From the NCBI RefSeq assembly GCF_900105945.1, contig NZ_FNSO01000004.1, positions 1,736,001-1,800,000 on the forward strand: a DNA stretch of 64,000 nucleotides. The letters run 5' to 3'. The notes beneath the pieces are model-generated. The model was not told the origin of the DNA and searched no databases. It was given only the letters and a program-made list of their open reading frames with translations. A program made the position numbers and the translations under genes. The first letter of the stretch is position 1. Each line of letters begins with the position of its first letter. The DNA comes from Amycolatopsis tolypomycina (lineage in GTDB: Bacteria > Actinomycetota > Actinomycetes > Mycobacteriales > Pseudonocardiaceae). Below are positions 16,880-25,732 of this stretch, in pieces.

Positions 16880-19579
16880 GTGTCGTCGTTCCTCTACCGG
16901 CTCGGCCGGGCCGCCGCCCGGGCCCGGGTGCTGGTCCTGGCGCTGTGGGTGGTCGTGCTGGCCGCCGCCGGCGGCGCGGCCCTGCTGGCGAACCAGGGCA
17001 CCGACGACACCTTCGCCATCCCCGGCTCGGAGTCCCAGGACGCCCTCGACCACCTCAAGCGGGTGTTCCCCGAAGTCAGCGGCACGTCGGCGCAGCTGGT
17101 GCTCGTCGTGCCGGAAGGCCACAAGGCCGACACGCCCGCGGTCCGGGCCGCCGTCGGCCAGGCGGTGACGCGGCTGGGCAAGCTCGACCAGGTCGCCACG
17201 GTGGTGAACCCCTTCGACGGCAACGTCCGGGGCGCGGTGTCCGCGGACGGCCGGGCCGCACTGGTCGCCGTGCCGCTGAAAGTGCAGCTGACCGCGGTCA
17301 CCCCGGCCACCAAGGCGCAGCTGACGGCCATCGGGCACGACCTGCAGACCGCCGTGGGCGGCGGTGCGAGCGTCCACGCCGGCGGCGACGCGCTGTCGAA
17401 CCGCGTGCCGAAGCTCAGCCCCACCGAAGGCATCGGCCTGGTGATCGCGCTGCTGGTGCTGGTGCTGATGTTCCGCTCGCTGATCGCCGCGGTGATGCCG
17501 CTGGTGACCGCGATCCTCGGCGTCGGCGTCTCGATGGGCCTGATCTACCTGGCCACGCTCGTCACGCCGATCTCCTCCACCGCGCCCATGCTCGCGGTGA
17601 TGATCGGGCTCGCCGTCGGCATCGACTACGCCCTGTTCCTGTTGTCACGCCACCGCGACCAGCTCGCCGACGGCCTCGACGTCGAGGAGTCCGTCGCGCG
17701 GGCCACCGCGACCGCGGGCTCGGCGGTCATCTTCGCCGGGCTCACCGTCGTCATCGCGCTGCTCGGGCTGGCGGTCGCCGGGATCCCGTTCCTGACCACC
17801 ATGGGGGTCGCGGCCGCACTCGGCGTCGCGCTGGCGGTCGGCGTCGCCGTCACGCTGGTCCCGGCGCTGCTGTCGTTCGCCGGCACCCGGCTGCGGCCGC
17901 GCGCCCCGCGCAAGCGGCGGCGGACCCCGCGGCGGGCCAAGCCGCCGGTCGCCCGCTGGTGGGTCCGCACGGCCACGAAGGCGCCGCTGGTCACCGTCAT
18001 CGTGATCGTCGCCGGCCTCGCCGTCTGCGCGGTTCCGGCCCTCGGCTTGCGGCTCGCCCTGCCGGACAACGGCGCCGAGGAGCACGGCAGCCCCGCCCGC
18101 GACACCTACGACGTCGTCGCCGAGCACTTCGGCCCCGGCTACAACGGCCCGCTGATCGTCACCGCCGACATCATCACCAGCACCGACCCGGTCGGGCTGG
18201 TGAACAGGATCGCCGGCGAGCTCCGGCAGCTGCCCGGCGTCGCCTCGGTGCCGCTGGCCACGCCGAACCCCAAGGGCGACACCGGGATCATCCAGGTCGT
18301 CCCCACCACCGCGCCCGACTCGGCCGAGACCGGCGAGCTGGTGTCCCGGCTGCGCGGGCAGGAACAGCACTTCCTCGACGCCTACGGCACGCGGACCGCC
18401 GTCACCGGCATCACCGCGGTCGGCATCGACGTCTCGGCGCAGCTCGGCAGCGCCCTGCTGCCCTTCGGCGTCCTCGTCGTCGGGCTGTCGCTGGTGCTGC
18501 TGGCGATGGTGTTCCGCTCGATCTGGGTGCCGGTCAAGGCGACCGCCGGGTACCTGCTGTCGGTCGGCGCCGCCTTCGGGGCGACGTCGTTCGTGTTCGT
18601 GCAGGGACACGGGGCGGGCGCGCTGAACGTGACCCACACGGGCAGCGTGATCAGCTTCCTGCCGATCATCCTGATGGGTGTCCTCTTCGGACTCGCGATG
18701 GACTACGAAGTCTTCCTGGTGTCCCGCATCCGCGAGGACTACGTGCACGGCGGCGACCCGCACCACGCCATCGAATCGGGGTTCGTCTCGGCGTCCCGGG
18801 TCGTCGTGGCCGCCGCGGTGATCATGTTCGCCGTCTTCGCGGCGTTCGTGCCCGAGGGCAGCGCCACCATCAAGCCCATCGCGTTCAGCCTCGCCGTCGG
18901 CGTGTTCGTCGACGCGTTCGTCGTCCGGATGACGCTGGTCCCGGCGGTGCTCGCGCTGCTCGGCCGCCGTGCCTGGGGCCTGCCGCCGTGGCTGGACCGG
19001 CGGCTGCCGGTGTTCGACGCCGAAGGCGACGCGCTGGTGCACGAACTGCGGCTGGCGGACTGGCCCGGCACCGACGAGGCGATCAGCGCCCGCGACCTGC
19101 GCCTGGAAGACGACCGCGGCCGGCCGGTGTACGACGGCGTCGGCATCCACCTGCCCCGCGGCGGCACGCTGGTGCTGCACGGGGCCGGCGCCGGCGCGCT
19201 GCTGCACACCCTCGCCGGCCGCGTCACGAAGTTCACCGGCGACCTCAAGGTCCTCGGCCGGGTGCTGCCCCAGCACAGCCACGCCCTGCGCCGCGAAGTC
19301 GCCGTGATCCCGTGCCGCCGGGCGGCCGATCCGGGACGGCAGGTCGCCGAGGCCCTCGCCACGGACGCCGGGCTTATCGTGCTCGACGACGTCGACCTGG
19401 TGTTGCGCACCGACCTGCGCGACCACCTGCGCCGGCTGCTCGCCGAGCCGCGGAGCCGGTCCGGTGGTCCGGTGTCCTTTGTGGTCACCTGCCAGGATCC
19501 GGACCGCGTCGCCGACCTGGTCCCGGCCACCGCCGTGCACTTGCCCGTCCGCTCCGCCCAGTTCGCCGAGGTCCGCTGA
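16880..19579 (+). CDS. MMPL/RND-family transporter fused to a degenerate ABC-ATPase-like domain
   Basis: 899 aa. GTG start with gagggag 7 bases upstream; the next residues SSFLYRLGR are the usual MMPL N-terminus. Two repeats of RND topology (about 12 TM helices, extracellular loops at about 40-190 and 400-540) with MMPL signatures GIDYALFLLSRHR and AMDYEVFLVSRIRED. Residues about 712-899 are extra. They resemble an ABC nucleotide-binding domain with a ruined Walker A (HGAGAGALLHT, no GKS/T) and a Walker-B-like LIVLDDVD. It probably exports lipid-like or toxic compounds using proton force, and the extra domain may be structural. The TGATG overlap with the YhgE gene implies a joint complex. Confidence 0.9.
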   Translation: MSSFLYRLGRAAARARVLVLALWVVVLAAAGGAALLANQGTDDTFAIPGSESQDALDHLKRVFPEVSGTSAQLVLVVPEGHKADTPAVRAAVGQAVTRLGKLDQVATVVNPFDGNVRGAVSADGRAALVAVPLKVQLTAVTPATKAQLTAIGHDLQTAVGGGASVHAGGDALSNRVPKLSPTEGIGLVIALLVLVLMFRSLIAAVMPLVTAILGVGVSMGLIYLATLVTPISSTAPMLAVMIGLAVGIDYALFLLSRHRDQLADGLDVEESVARATATAGSAVIFAGLTVVIALLGLAVAGIPFLTTMGVAAALGVALAVGVAVTLVPALLSFAGTRLRPRAPRKRRRTPRRAKPPVARWWVRTATKAPLVTVIVIVAGLAVCAVPALGLRLALPDNGAEEHGSPARDTYDVVAEHFGPGYNGPLIVTADIITSTDPVGLVNRIAGELRQLPGVASVPLATPNPKGDTGIIQVVPTTAPDSAETGELVSRLRGQEQHFLDAYGTRTAVTGITAVGIDVSAQLGSALLPFGVLVVGLSLVLLAMVFRSIWVPVKATAGYLLSVGAAFGATSFVFVQGHGAGALNVTHTGSVISFLPIILMGVLFGLAMDYEVFLVSRIREDYVHGGDPHHAIESGFVSASRVVVAAAVIMFAVFAAFVPEGSATIKPIAFSLAVGVFVDAFVVRMTLVPAVLALLGRRAWGLPPWLDRRLPVFDAEGDALVHELRLADWPGTDEAISARDLRLEDDRGRPVYDGVGIHLPRGGTLVLHGAGAGALLHTLAGRVTKFTGDLKVLGRVLPQHSHALRREVAVIPCRRAADPGRQVAEALATDAGLIVLDDVDLVLRTDLRDHLRRLLAEPRSRSGGPVSFVVTCQDPDRVADLVPATAVHLPVRSAQFAEVR

Positions 19580-21603
19580 TGCTGAAGCCGTTCGCCGACT
19601 CCGCCCGTGCCCTGGCCACCGGGCCGCTCACCTGGCGCACCTGGGCCGGCCTGATCGCCGTCCCGCTCGTCATCTGCGGGCTGCTGACCTGGGCGTTCTG
19701 GAGCCCGGGGAGCGACCACGGGACCGCCACCGCCGCCGTGGTCAACCTCGACGAGCCGGTCACGGTGAACGGGCAGCTGCTCCCGCTCGGCCGCCAGCTG
19801 GCCGGCGACCTCACCCACAGCGCGGATTCGGCGTACCGGTGGGTGCTCACCGACGCCGGCGACGCCGCTTCGGGACTGGCCGACGGCAGCTACACCGCCG
19901 TCGTCACCATCCCGCGGGACTTCTCCGCGCACGCCACCTCCGCGGCCACGGCGAAACCCCTCGAAGCCACGCAGGCGCGGATCCAGGTCACCACGTCCGA
20001 CGCCGCCGGCGTCGCCGATCCCGCGTTGGCCGGCTATCTGGCCGAAGCCACCCAGCGCACCCTGGACCGGCAGATCGTCGAGACCTACCTCGACCGGATC
20101 TACGTCGGGTTCACCACGCTGCACGAGCAGGTCGGCCAGGCCGCCGACGGGGCCGCGCAGCTCGCCGACGGCACCGCGCAGCTCGCGCCCGGCGCGAAGA
20201 AGCTCGCGGACGGGTCGGCCCAGCTGTCGGCCGCGGCGCAGCAGCTCGCGGCGGGGGCCGGCCGGCTGGCCGACGGCACCGGTCAGCTGGCCGCCGGATC
20301 CGGCCGGCTGGCTTCCGGGCTCACCCAGGCCCAGCGGGACACGGCGCAGCTGCCGGCCCTCACCCGGCAGCTCGCCAACGGCGCCGGCCAGGTCGCCGAC
20401 GGCAACGAACAGCTCGCCGCCGCCGTCGTCCCGCTGGCGAACCGGATCATCGCGGCGATCGACGCCCTGCCCTCGGCGCGGGACGCCGCCGAGGAGTTCC
20501 GCCGGCTCGCCGGCCGGTGCAGCGGCACACCGCCCTTCTGCGACGACCTCCGGCAGGCGGCGGACCGCTTCGCCGCCGACGCCGGGAAGATCGACGGCGC
20601 CAAGGCCACGGTGCGCGCGAACGCCGTGCGGGTGCGCGATTCCGTGCAGGCCCTGGCCACCGGCGCCCGCCGGGTCGCCGACGGGAACGCCCAGCTCGCA
20701 AGCAAGTCCGGGGCGCTCGCGGCCGGCATCGCCGACGCCGCGGCCGGCGCCCGCCGGCTCGACTCCGGCGTCCGGCAGGCCGACACGGGGGCGCGCGCCC
20801 TCGCCACCGGGTCCGGGCAGCTCGCGGCCGGGGCGAAGGAGCTCGCGACCGGGGCGGGGCAGCTGAACGACGGCGCCGGGCGCGTGAACGACGGCGCCCA
20901 CGAGCTGGCCACGCAGCTGGACAAGGGCCGGGACCAGGTGCCGAGCTACACCGACGCCGAGCGCGCGCACCTCAAGACCGTGGCGGCCGACCCGAGCACC
21001 GCGACGACGGCCGGCACCGCAACGGGGCCGCTGGCGCTGACGTTGTTCGCCGCGCTGGCGTTGTGGGCACTGGCGCTGGCGACCTACCTGGTGACGCAGG
21101 CGGTGCCGGCCGCGGTGCTCACCGCCCGCGAGCCGACCTGGCGGATCATCCTGCGCGCGGCACTCCCGGGCGCCGCGGCGGCGACGCTCGCCGCACTGGC
21201 CATCACGGCGGTGGCGGTGCCGGTGCTGAAGCCGGGCTTCGCGGGAAGCGTGGCATTCCTGGTGGTGGCCCTCCTGGCGGCCGCGGCGTTCGTCGCCCTC
21301 AACCAGGCGGCCACGGCCCTGTTCGGCCGAGCAGGCCGCCTGGCCTCCCTGGTCGTCCTGGTCCTGGCAACGGCGACAGGGGTGGTCTCGACGCTGCCGG
21401 GCCCCCTGGCGGCGGTGGCCGGGTATCTGCCGACCCACGGCGCGGTGATCGCCTTGCGCGCGGCGGCGACCGGCGGGGACGGCCTGGCGTCGGGGGTGGC
21501 CGAGCTGGCGGCCTGGCTGGTGGTGGGGATGGTGGCGTCGATCCTGGTGACGGATCGGCGGCGCTACCTGTCGGCGAAGCAGGTGCGGGTGAGCTTCGCC
21601 TGA
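19579..21603 (+). CDS. YhgE/Pip-family ABC-2-type membrane protein
   Basis: 674 aa. One N-terminal TM helix (about 27-44), a large extracytoplasmic region, then five C-terminal TM helices (from about 480) in an ABC-2-type arrangement. The middle (about 180-460) is an imperfect repeat of the form xxLAxGxxQLAxG (for example AAQLADGTAQLAPGAKKLAD), predicted to form a long helical stalk, as in Pip/YhgE phage-infection-protein homologues and ESX-linked stalk proteins. Start ATG overlaps the MMPL stop by one base. It likely works with the MMPL protein, whose ABC-like tail might be what it contacts. Confidence 0.85.
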   Translation: MLKPFADSARALATGPLTWRTWAGLIAVPLVICGLLTWAFWSPGSDHGTATAAVVNLDEPVTVNGQLLPLGRQLAGDLTHSADSAYRWVLTDAGDAASGLADGSYTAVVTIPRDFSAHATSAATAKPLEATQARIQVTTSDAAGVADPALAGYLAEATQRTLDRQIVETYLDRIYVGFTTLHEQVGQAADGAAQLADGTAQLAPGAKKLADGSAQLSAAAQQLAAGAGRLADGTGQLAAGSGRLASGLTQAQRDTAQLPALTRQLANGAGQVADGNEQLAAAVVPLANRIIAAIDALPSARDAAEEFRRLAGRCSGTPPFCDDLRQAADRFAADAGKIDGAKATVRANAVRVRDSVQALATGARRVADGNAQLASKSGALAAGIADAAAGARRLDSGVRQADTGARALATGSGQLAAGAKELATGAGQLNDGAGRVNDGAHELATQLDKGRDQVPSYTDAERAHLKTVAADPSTATTAGTATGPLALTLFAALALWALALATYLVTQAVPAAVLTAREPTWRIILRAALPGAAAATLAALAITAVAVPVLKPGFAGSVAFLVVALLAAAAFVALNQAATALFGRAGRLASLVVLVLATATGVVSTLPGPLAAVAGYLPTHGAVIALRAAATGGDGLASGVAELAAWLVVGMVASILVTDRRRYLSAKQVRVSFA

Positions 21604-21688
21604 CCTGGCAGGCTCCGCGGTACGCCGCGAAGGAATCTGCCGTGAACCTTCCGGAGCCTGCGTCGACTGAACAGGTGAAGGAGGGCAG
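21604..21688 (+). promoter_or_regulatory. Leader before the ECF sigma gene
   Basis: 85-bp gap ending in the strong RBS gaaggaggg. It contains tgaacc and a downstream cgtcg that resemble ECF -35/-10 elements, but with only 12 bases between aacc and cgtc, shorter than usual. An autoregulated promoter is therefore unproven. Confidence 0.3.
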
Positions 21689-22207
21689 ATGAGCGATGAG
21701 CTGCTGATCGTCCGGTGCCGGCTCGGGGAGCGGGACGCCTTTGCCGAGCTGGTGCGCGCCTGGCACGGGGCGGTCGAAGGCTATGTCCGGCGCATGCTCG
21801 GCGGTCCGGACGACGACGTCGTGCAGGAGGTGTGGCTGGCCGTCTTCCGTGGGCTGCCCAGGTTGCGGGAGCCCGGGCGGTTCGCGCCGTGGTTGTTCAC
21901 CATCGCCCGCCGCGCGGTGATGAACCGGCTCCGGGACGCCTACGCCCGGCCGGAGCCCGAGCCGGCCGAGGAGCCGGCGGGCCCGGACGAGATCGGGCCG
22001 ATCGCCGACCGGGAGGTGCTCGGCGCCGCGCTGGGTGCGCTTCCGGTCCGGGAACGCGAGGTGCTGCTGCTGTTCCACCTCCAGGACCTGCCGCTGGACG
22101 CGTGCGCCCAGGTCTGCGGGGTGCCGGTCGGCACGGTGAAGTCGCGGCTCGCCCGGGCCCGGCGGCTGTTGCGGGAGCAACTCGAGCGGAAGGAGTACGA
22201 GGTATGA
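21689..22207 (+). CDS. ECF-family RNA polymerase sigma factor
   Basis: 172 aa. Region 2 (DVVQEVWLAVFRGLPRLREP, about 47-66; then FAPWLFTIARRAVMNRLRD) and region 4 (LPVREREVLLLFHLQDLPLD and VPVGTVKSRLARARRLLREQ) joined by an acidic Pro/Glu linker. It is followed, with an ATGA overlap, by a small membrane protein that could serve as its anti-sigma partner, though that protein lacks a recognisable zinc anti-sigma motif. RBS aaggaggg. Target genes unknown. Confidence 0.92.
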   Translation: MSDELLIVRCRLGERDAFAELVRAWHGAVEGYVRRMLGGPDDDVVQEVWLAVFRGLPRLREPGRFAPWLFTIARRAVMNRLRDAYARPEPEPAEEPAGPDEIGPIADREVLGAALGALPVREREVLLLFHLQDLPLDACAQVCGVPVGTVKSRLARARRLLREQLERKEYEV

Positions 22208-22656
22208 CGCCGGAAGAAGTGATCGCGCGGCTCGACGCGCCGTTGTCGTTGCGGCGGCGGGTGGGCTATGTGGGGCTCGCGCTGGCCGGGCTGACCGGCA
22301 GTGGCCTCATCGTGCTGCTCTGGGCGACCGAGCCGGGCCTTCCCCCGCGGACGAAGGTGGCCTTCGCCGTGCTCGTCGCGATCGGGCTGGCCTGGGCGGC
22401 GTTCGGCGGCTGGGCGGTGACGCGGCGGGCCCCGCTGTTCGCCCGCGACCGCGTCGTGGCCGGCTGGCTCGGCCTGGCCGCCTGGCTGCTGTTCACGACC
22501 GGCGCGGTGGTGATCACGACGCTGCGGCACCGCGTCGAGCCCACGCTGCTGCTCGCGGTGGTCGTCCTCGGCGGGGTGGCCGTGGTGCACCTGCGGACCG
22601 TCCGCCGCAGCCGGGCCGCCCTCCTCAAGCGGAAGGAGGAGCTGACGCGGGAGTGA
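22204..22656 (+). CDS. Small multi-pass membrane protein, possible anti-sigma partner
   Basis: 150 aa. The ATG overlaps the sigma-factor stop (ATGA). A short cytoplasmic N-terminus (MTPEEVIARLDAPLSLRRRV) is followed by four TM helices (about 22-40, 53-72, 84-101, 111-128) and a charged C-terminus KRKEELTRE. No HxxxCxxC anti-sigma motif. Tight coupling suggests that it senses a membrane signal for the sigma factor, but no homologue was recognised. Confidence 0.75.
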   Translation: MTPEEVIARLDAPLSLRRRVGYVGLALAGLTGSGLIVLLWATEPGLPPRTKVAFAVLVAIGLAWAAFGGWAVTRRAPLFARDRVVAGWLGLAAWLLFTTGAVVITTLRHRVEPTLLLAVVVLGGVAVVHLRTVRRSRAALLKRKEELTRE

Positions 22657-22660
22657 ACCG

Positions 22661-23086
22661 CTACCCGGCGGCCGGCAGGAAACCCACGGTCAGCAGCAGG
22701 TTCGCGTAGAGGCGGTCGTCACCGGTGGCGATGCACAGGGCCACCTCCGGCTCGCGGCACGTCCGGTAGAACTCGAGCCTTTCCATGGGCCGCAACGGAA
22801 GCCCCGGACCCAGCAGCCGCTCGTACCCGCGCCAGCACGCGGGCGGGGCGCCGTCGTCCGGCAGCATCGTCGTCACCGATTCGACCGGGACCGCGGTGAG
22901 CAGCGGTTCCAGGACGTCGTCGATCGTGACCAGGCCCGGCCGCAGGTTCAGGTGGATCAGCTCCGCCCCGGGCGCGACGTTGGTCGCGTGCGCGTAGTTG
23001 GCGTCGGCGAGCAGGATGCGGGAACCGTGGCCGGTCGCCGCGAGGGCGCGCAGCAGCGGCGGGTGGAGGAGCGGGTAACGCAGCAT
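22661..23086 (-). CDS. fucU: RbsD/FucU-family mutarotase, probable L-fucose mutarotase
   Basis: 141 aa. FucU/RbsD fold with TGHGSRILLADANY (H20, D28, N30) and the C-terminal RLEFYRTCREPEVALCIATG and DDRLYANLLL segments that bind the sugar. It interconverts the alpha and beta anomers of L-fucose, giving the dehydrogenase the anomer it needs. It is the last gene of the left (minus-strand) fucose/lar operon, 11 bases after larE. Its stop is only 4 bases from the convergent membrane-protein gene. ATG at 23086 starts directly at the conserved MLRYPLLHP. Confidence 0.87.
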   Translation of the reverse strand: MLRYPLLHPPLLRALAATGHGSRILLADANYAHATNVAPGAELIHLNLRPGLVTIDDVLEPLLTAVPVESVTTMLPDDGAPPACWRGYERLLGPGLPLRPMERLEFYRTCREPEVALCIATGDDRLYANLLLTVGFLPAAG

Positions 23087-23097
23087 CGCGTGGCCTT

Positions 23098-23901
23098 TCA
23101 GTCCGGTTCGTGGTTGAGCGCGCCCGAGCGGAAGGCGGCGACGGTGGCCTCGGCGAACCCGGCGGCCCGGACGGCGTCGAGCAGCCGGGCGTCGTCGCGC
23201 ACTTCGGTGGCCAGGGCGGTGTCGAGTTCGATCCGGGCGGTGCCGCCGAGGTCGCGGACCCGGACGTCGCGGCAGTGCAGGCCGCGGGCGGAGAGGGCCG
23301 CGCGGACCGCCGCTTCGGCCCGCTCCACCCGGGCCAGCGTGGCCGTCGTGATCGGGATGCCGTAGCGGACGCGGCTCGCCAGGCAGGGCGCGGCCGGTTT
23401 GTCCGCCCAGGTCAGGCCCCAGTGCCGGGCGATCGCGCGGACGTCCTCTTTGGACAGGCCGAGCGTCCGCAGCGGGGTGTGCACGCCGATTTCGTCGCCC
23501 GCGCGGATGCCCGGCCGGAACGGGTCGACGGCGTCGTCGGCGTTCGTTCCGGTGGCCAGCGCCGGGAAGCCGTGGCCGGCGGCCACCGCGGCGATCGTCG
23601 AGAGCACCGTGGTCTTGCAGAAGTAGCAGCGCCGCCGTCCGTTCGCGGCGTACCCCGGCTCGTCGAGTTCGCCGGTCGCCGGGGTGAGGTGCCGGACGCC
23701 GAGGTCCGCCGCGATCTTGCGGGCGTCCGCCAGTTCCACCGCGGCCAGGCTCGCGGAGTTCGCCGTCACCGCGAGCACGTCTGCCGGGCCGAGGGCGCGG
23801 ACGGCGGCGGCGAGCACCAGCGCCGAATCGGCGCCGCCGGAGAACGCCACCGCGAGCCGGCCCAGGCCGGCGAGGTGCGTGACGAGCCGGGTGCCGTCCA
23901 T
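23098..23901 (-). CDS. larE: LarE sulfur transferase for Ni-pincer cofactor synthesis
   Basis: 267 aa. PP-loop ATPase (SGGADS, residues 21-26) that adenylates pyridinium-3,5-biscarboxylate mononucleotide (P2CMN) and turns both carboxylates into thiocarboxylates. C173 in PCLASR aligns with the sacrificial Cys176 of Lactobacillus LarE. This protein also has a CYFC pair (C92, C95), giving three cysteines, as in LarE forms thought to hold a [4Fe-4S] cluster and act catalytically. The start ATG shares one base with the larC stop (TGATG). It acts in the cytoplasm to build the cofactor for LarA. Confidence 0.93.
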   Translation of the reverse strand: MDGTRLVTHLAGLGRLAVAFSGGADSALVLAAAVRALGPADVLAVTANSASLAAVELADARKIAADLGVRHLTPATGELDEPGYAANGRRRCYFCKTTVLSTIAAVAAGHGFPALATGTNADDAVDPFRPGIRAGDEIGVHTPLRTLGLSKEDVRAIARHWGLTWADKPAAPCLASRVRYGIPITTATLARVERAEAAVRAALSARGLHCRDVRVRDLGGTARIELDTALATEVRDDARLLDAVRAAGFAEATVAAFRSGALNHEPD

Positions 23902-25034
23902 CAGCGCCCCGCGGCGATCGTCGCGACGACCCGTGCCGGCAGCCCCAGTTCGCGCGCGGCGGCCACGACGTCGTCGTGCTCCGGCTTCGCGCCGTGCGGT
24001 CCGCGCTTGCGCCGCACCGGCAGCCCGAGGACGTCGACCGTTTCGGTGACCCGGTCGAGCGCGGTGCGGCGGACCGGGTACTCGCGCAGCCCGAGACTGC
24101 CGGTTTCGGCGAGCACCAGGTCACCGAGCCGGGCGGCGTGCGCCGGCTCGGCGAGCACGTGCAGGACGTGGGCGGGCCGGCCCTTCTTCATCGTCACCGG
24201 GCTGATCCACGCGTCGAGCGCGCCGGCGGACAGCAGCTCGCCGACGACGTGCCCGAGCACCTCGCCGGTGACGTCGTCGAGGTTCGTCTCCAGCACCACC
24301 AGCGTGCGGTGCCCGGCTTCCGCCGTGTCGCCGAGGTGCACGACGGCGATGTTCGGCCGGTCCGGCAGCGGCCGGGTGCCCGCGCCGTAGCCGGTGGCCA
24401 GCAGCCGGAACTCCGGCGGCGGCTCGAACCGGGCGCCGGTGGCCCGCAGCAGCGCGGCCGCGGTGGGGGTGACGGTCTCGCCGGTGAGGTCGCTCCCGGT
24501 CGTTCGCGCGCCCCGCAGCAACGCCGCGGTCGCGGGGGCGGGGCAGGGGAGGAGGCCGTGCGCGGTGCGGACCGTGCCGGTGCCCAGCGGCAGCGCGCCA
24601 CAGTACACAGTGGACACGTCGAGGGCGTCGAGTGCGGCGCAGACGCCGATGACGTCGACGAGCGTGTCGTGCCCGCCGAGTTCGTGGAGGTGCACGTGCT
24701 CGGGCGCTTCCCCGTGCAGCCGGCCTTCCACCTCGGCGATCGCCCGGAGCGCGGCCACGGCCCGGTCGGCGACCGGCGCGGGCTCGACCCGCCCGGCCAT
24801 GGCGATCAGTTCGGCGGCGGACCGGCTGGTCGCGTCGTCGGTGACGTTCACCTGCGCGCGGGCCGCCGTCAGCCCGTGGGTGAGGAGGGCTTCCACGCGC
24901 AGCTCCCACCCGGTCAGCCCACTGCTCGCGACGGCGGCGCGGATCCGCTCCAGCGGCGCTCCCGCGTCGACGAGCGCGGCCAGCAGCATGTCCCCGGCCA
25001 GGCCGGTGAACGGCGCGATCACGCAGATCGTCAT
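23901..25034 (-). CDS. larC: LarC nickel-insertion cyclometallase
   Basis: 377 aa. CTP-dependent insertion of nickel into pyridinium-3,5-bisthiocarboxylate to give the NPN pincer cofactor. N-terminal FTGLAGDMLLAALVDAGAP, the His-rich HVHLHELGGHDTLVDVIG (metal handling) and the CTP-binding C-terminal half with ETNLDDVTGEVLGHVVGELL are all present. The gene is one continuous frame, unlike the L. plantarum locus, where larC is read through a programmed frameshift. Its start overlaps larB as ATGA. Length and domains suggest a full-length enzyme. Confidence 0.94.
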   Translation of the reverse strand: MTICVIAPFTGLAGDMLLAALVDAGAPLERIRAAVASSGLTGWELRVEALLTHGLTAARAQVNVTDDATSRSAAELIAMAGRVEPAPVADRAVAALRAIAEVEGRLHGEAPEHVHLHELGGHDTLVDVIGVCAALDALDVSTVYCGALPLGTGTVRTAHGLLPCPAPATAALLRGARTTGSDLTGETVTPTAAALLRATGARFEPPPEFRLLATGYGAGTRPLPDRPNIAVVHLGDTAEAGHRTLVVLETNLDDVTGEVLGHVVGELLSAGALDAWISPVTMKKGRPAHVLHVLAEPAHAARLGDLVLAETGSLGLREYPVRRTALDRVTETVDVLGLPVRRKRGPHGAKPEHDDVVAAARELGLPARVVATIAAGR

Positions 25035-25732
25035 CGCGGCCTCCCCGAAGCCGGCCTCCCCGAAGCCGGCCTCCGCAGTACCTGGGCCAGCCGGAACGCC
25101 GCCATCGCCGCGCCGAACCCGGAGTCGATGTTGACCACGGTGATGCCCGCCGCACAGGAGGCGTGCATCGCCAGCAACGCCGTCACGCCTTCGAGGCCCG
25201 CGCCGTAGCCGGTGGAGGTCGGGACGGCGATCACCGGGCAGGCGACCAGCCCGCCGACCGCCGAAGCCAGCGCGCCCTCCATGCCCGCGACGACGATGAC
25301 CGCGTCCGCCGCGGCCAGGCGGTCGCGCTCGGCCAGCAGGCGGTGGATGCCGGCGACCCCGACGTCGGTGACGGTGTCCACCGTGAGGCCGACGGCCGCC
25401 GCGACCTCCGCGGCTTCCTCGGCGACCGGGCCGTCGGACGTGCCGGCCGCGGCCACGGCGAGCGTGAAACCCGTCGCCGCGGCCGGGCGCCAGACCAGCA
25501 GCCGCGCGCCCGGGGCGTAGCGGCCGCCGGGGACGTCGGCCAGTACCGCCCGGGCCGCCTCGGCTTCGACCCGCGTGACCAGCACCGGGCCGGCGTTGTG
25601 CGTGAGCAGCGTCCGGACGATCGCGGCGATCTGCGCGGGCGTTTTCCCCGGCCCGTACACGACTTCCGGGAGTCCTTGCCGGTGTTCGCGGTCGACGTCG
25701 ACGCGCGCGAACCCGAGGTCGGCGGTGTTCAT
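25031..25732 (-). CDS. larB: LarB carboxylase of nicotinate adenine dinucleotide
   Basis: 233 aa. Carboxylates and hydrolyses NaAD to give pyridinium-3,5-biscarboxylate mononucleotide, the first step of the NPN cofactor. PurE-like C-terminal fold with GTSDGPVAEEAAEVAAAVG and the conserved YGPGKTPAQIAAI near the start. Two oddities: the start codon and RBS lie in the last copy of a 38-bp tandem repeat, and the C-terminus (RPASGRPASGRPR) comes from a 15-bp tandem repeat. The C-terminal extension is likely dispensable. It follows larA through three chained mini-ORFs. Confidence 0.93.
   Translation of the reverse strand: MNTADLGFARVDVDREHRQGLPEVVYGPGKTPAQIAAIVRTLLTHNAGPVLVTRVEAEAARAVLADVPGGRYAPGARLLVWRPAAATGFTLAVAAAGTSDGPVAEEAAEVAAAVGLTVDTVTDVGVAGIHRLLAERDRLAAADAVIVVAGMEGALASAVGGLVACPVIAVPTSTGYGAGLEGVTALLAMHASCAAGITVVNIDSGFGAAMAAFRLAQVLRRPASGRPASGRPR
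25038..25074. repeat. 15-bp tandem repeat at the larB 3' end
   Basis: ggcctccccgaagcc present 2.5 times in direct tandem. It encodes the GRPAS repeats at the LarB C-terminus and ends just before the larB stop / larC start overlap. It is in frame, so copy-number changes would only lengthen or shorten the tail. Confidence 0.85.

Noticed and set aside
21604..21688. Autoregulated ECF promoter before the sigma gene
   Set aside because: Only partial -35/-10 likeness and spacing about four bases too short.
10333..22656. Natural-product biosynthetic cluster
   Set aside because: Regulators and an MMPL exporter are present, but no PKS, NRPS, terpene or RiPP core enzyme.
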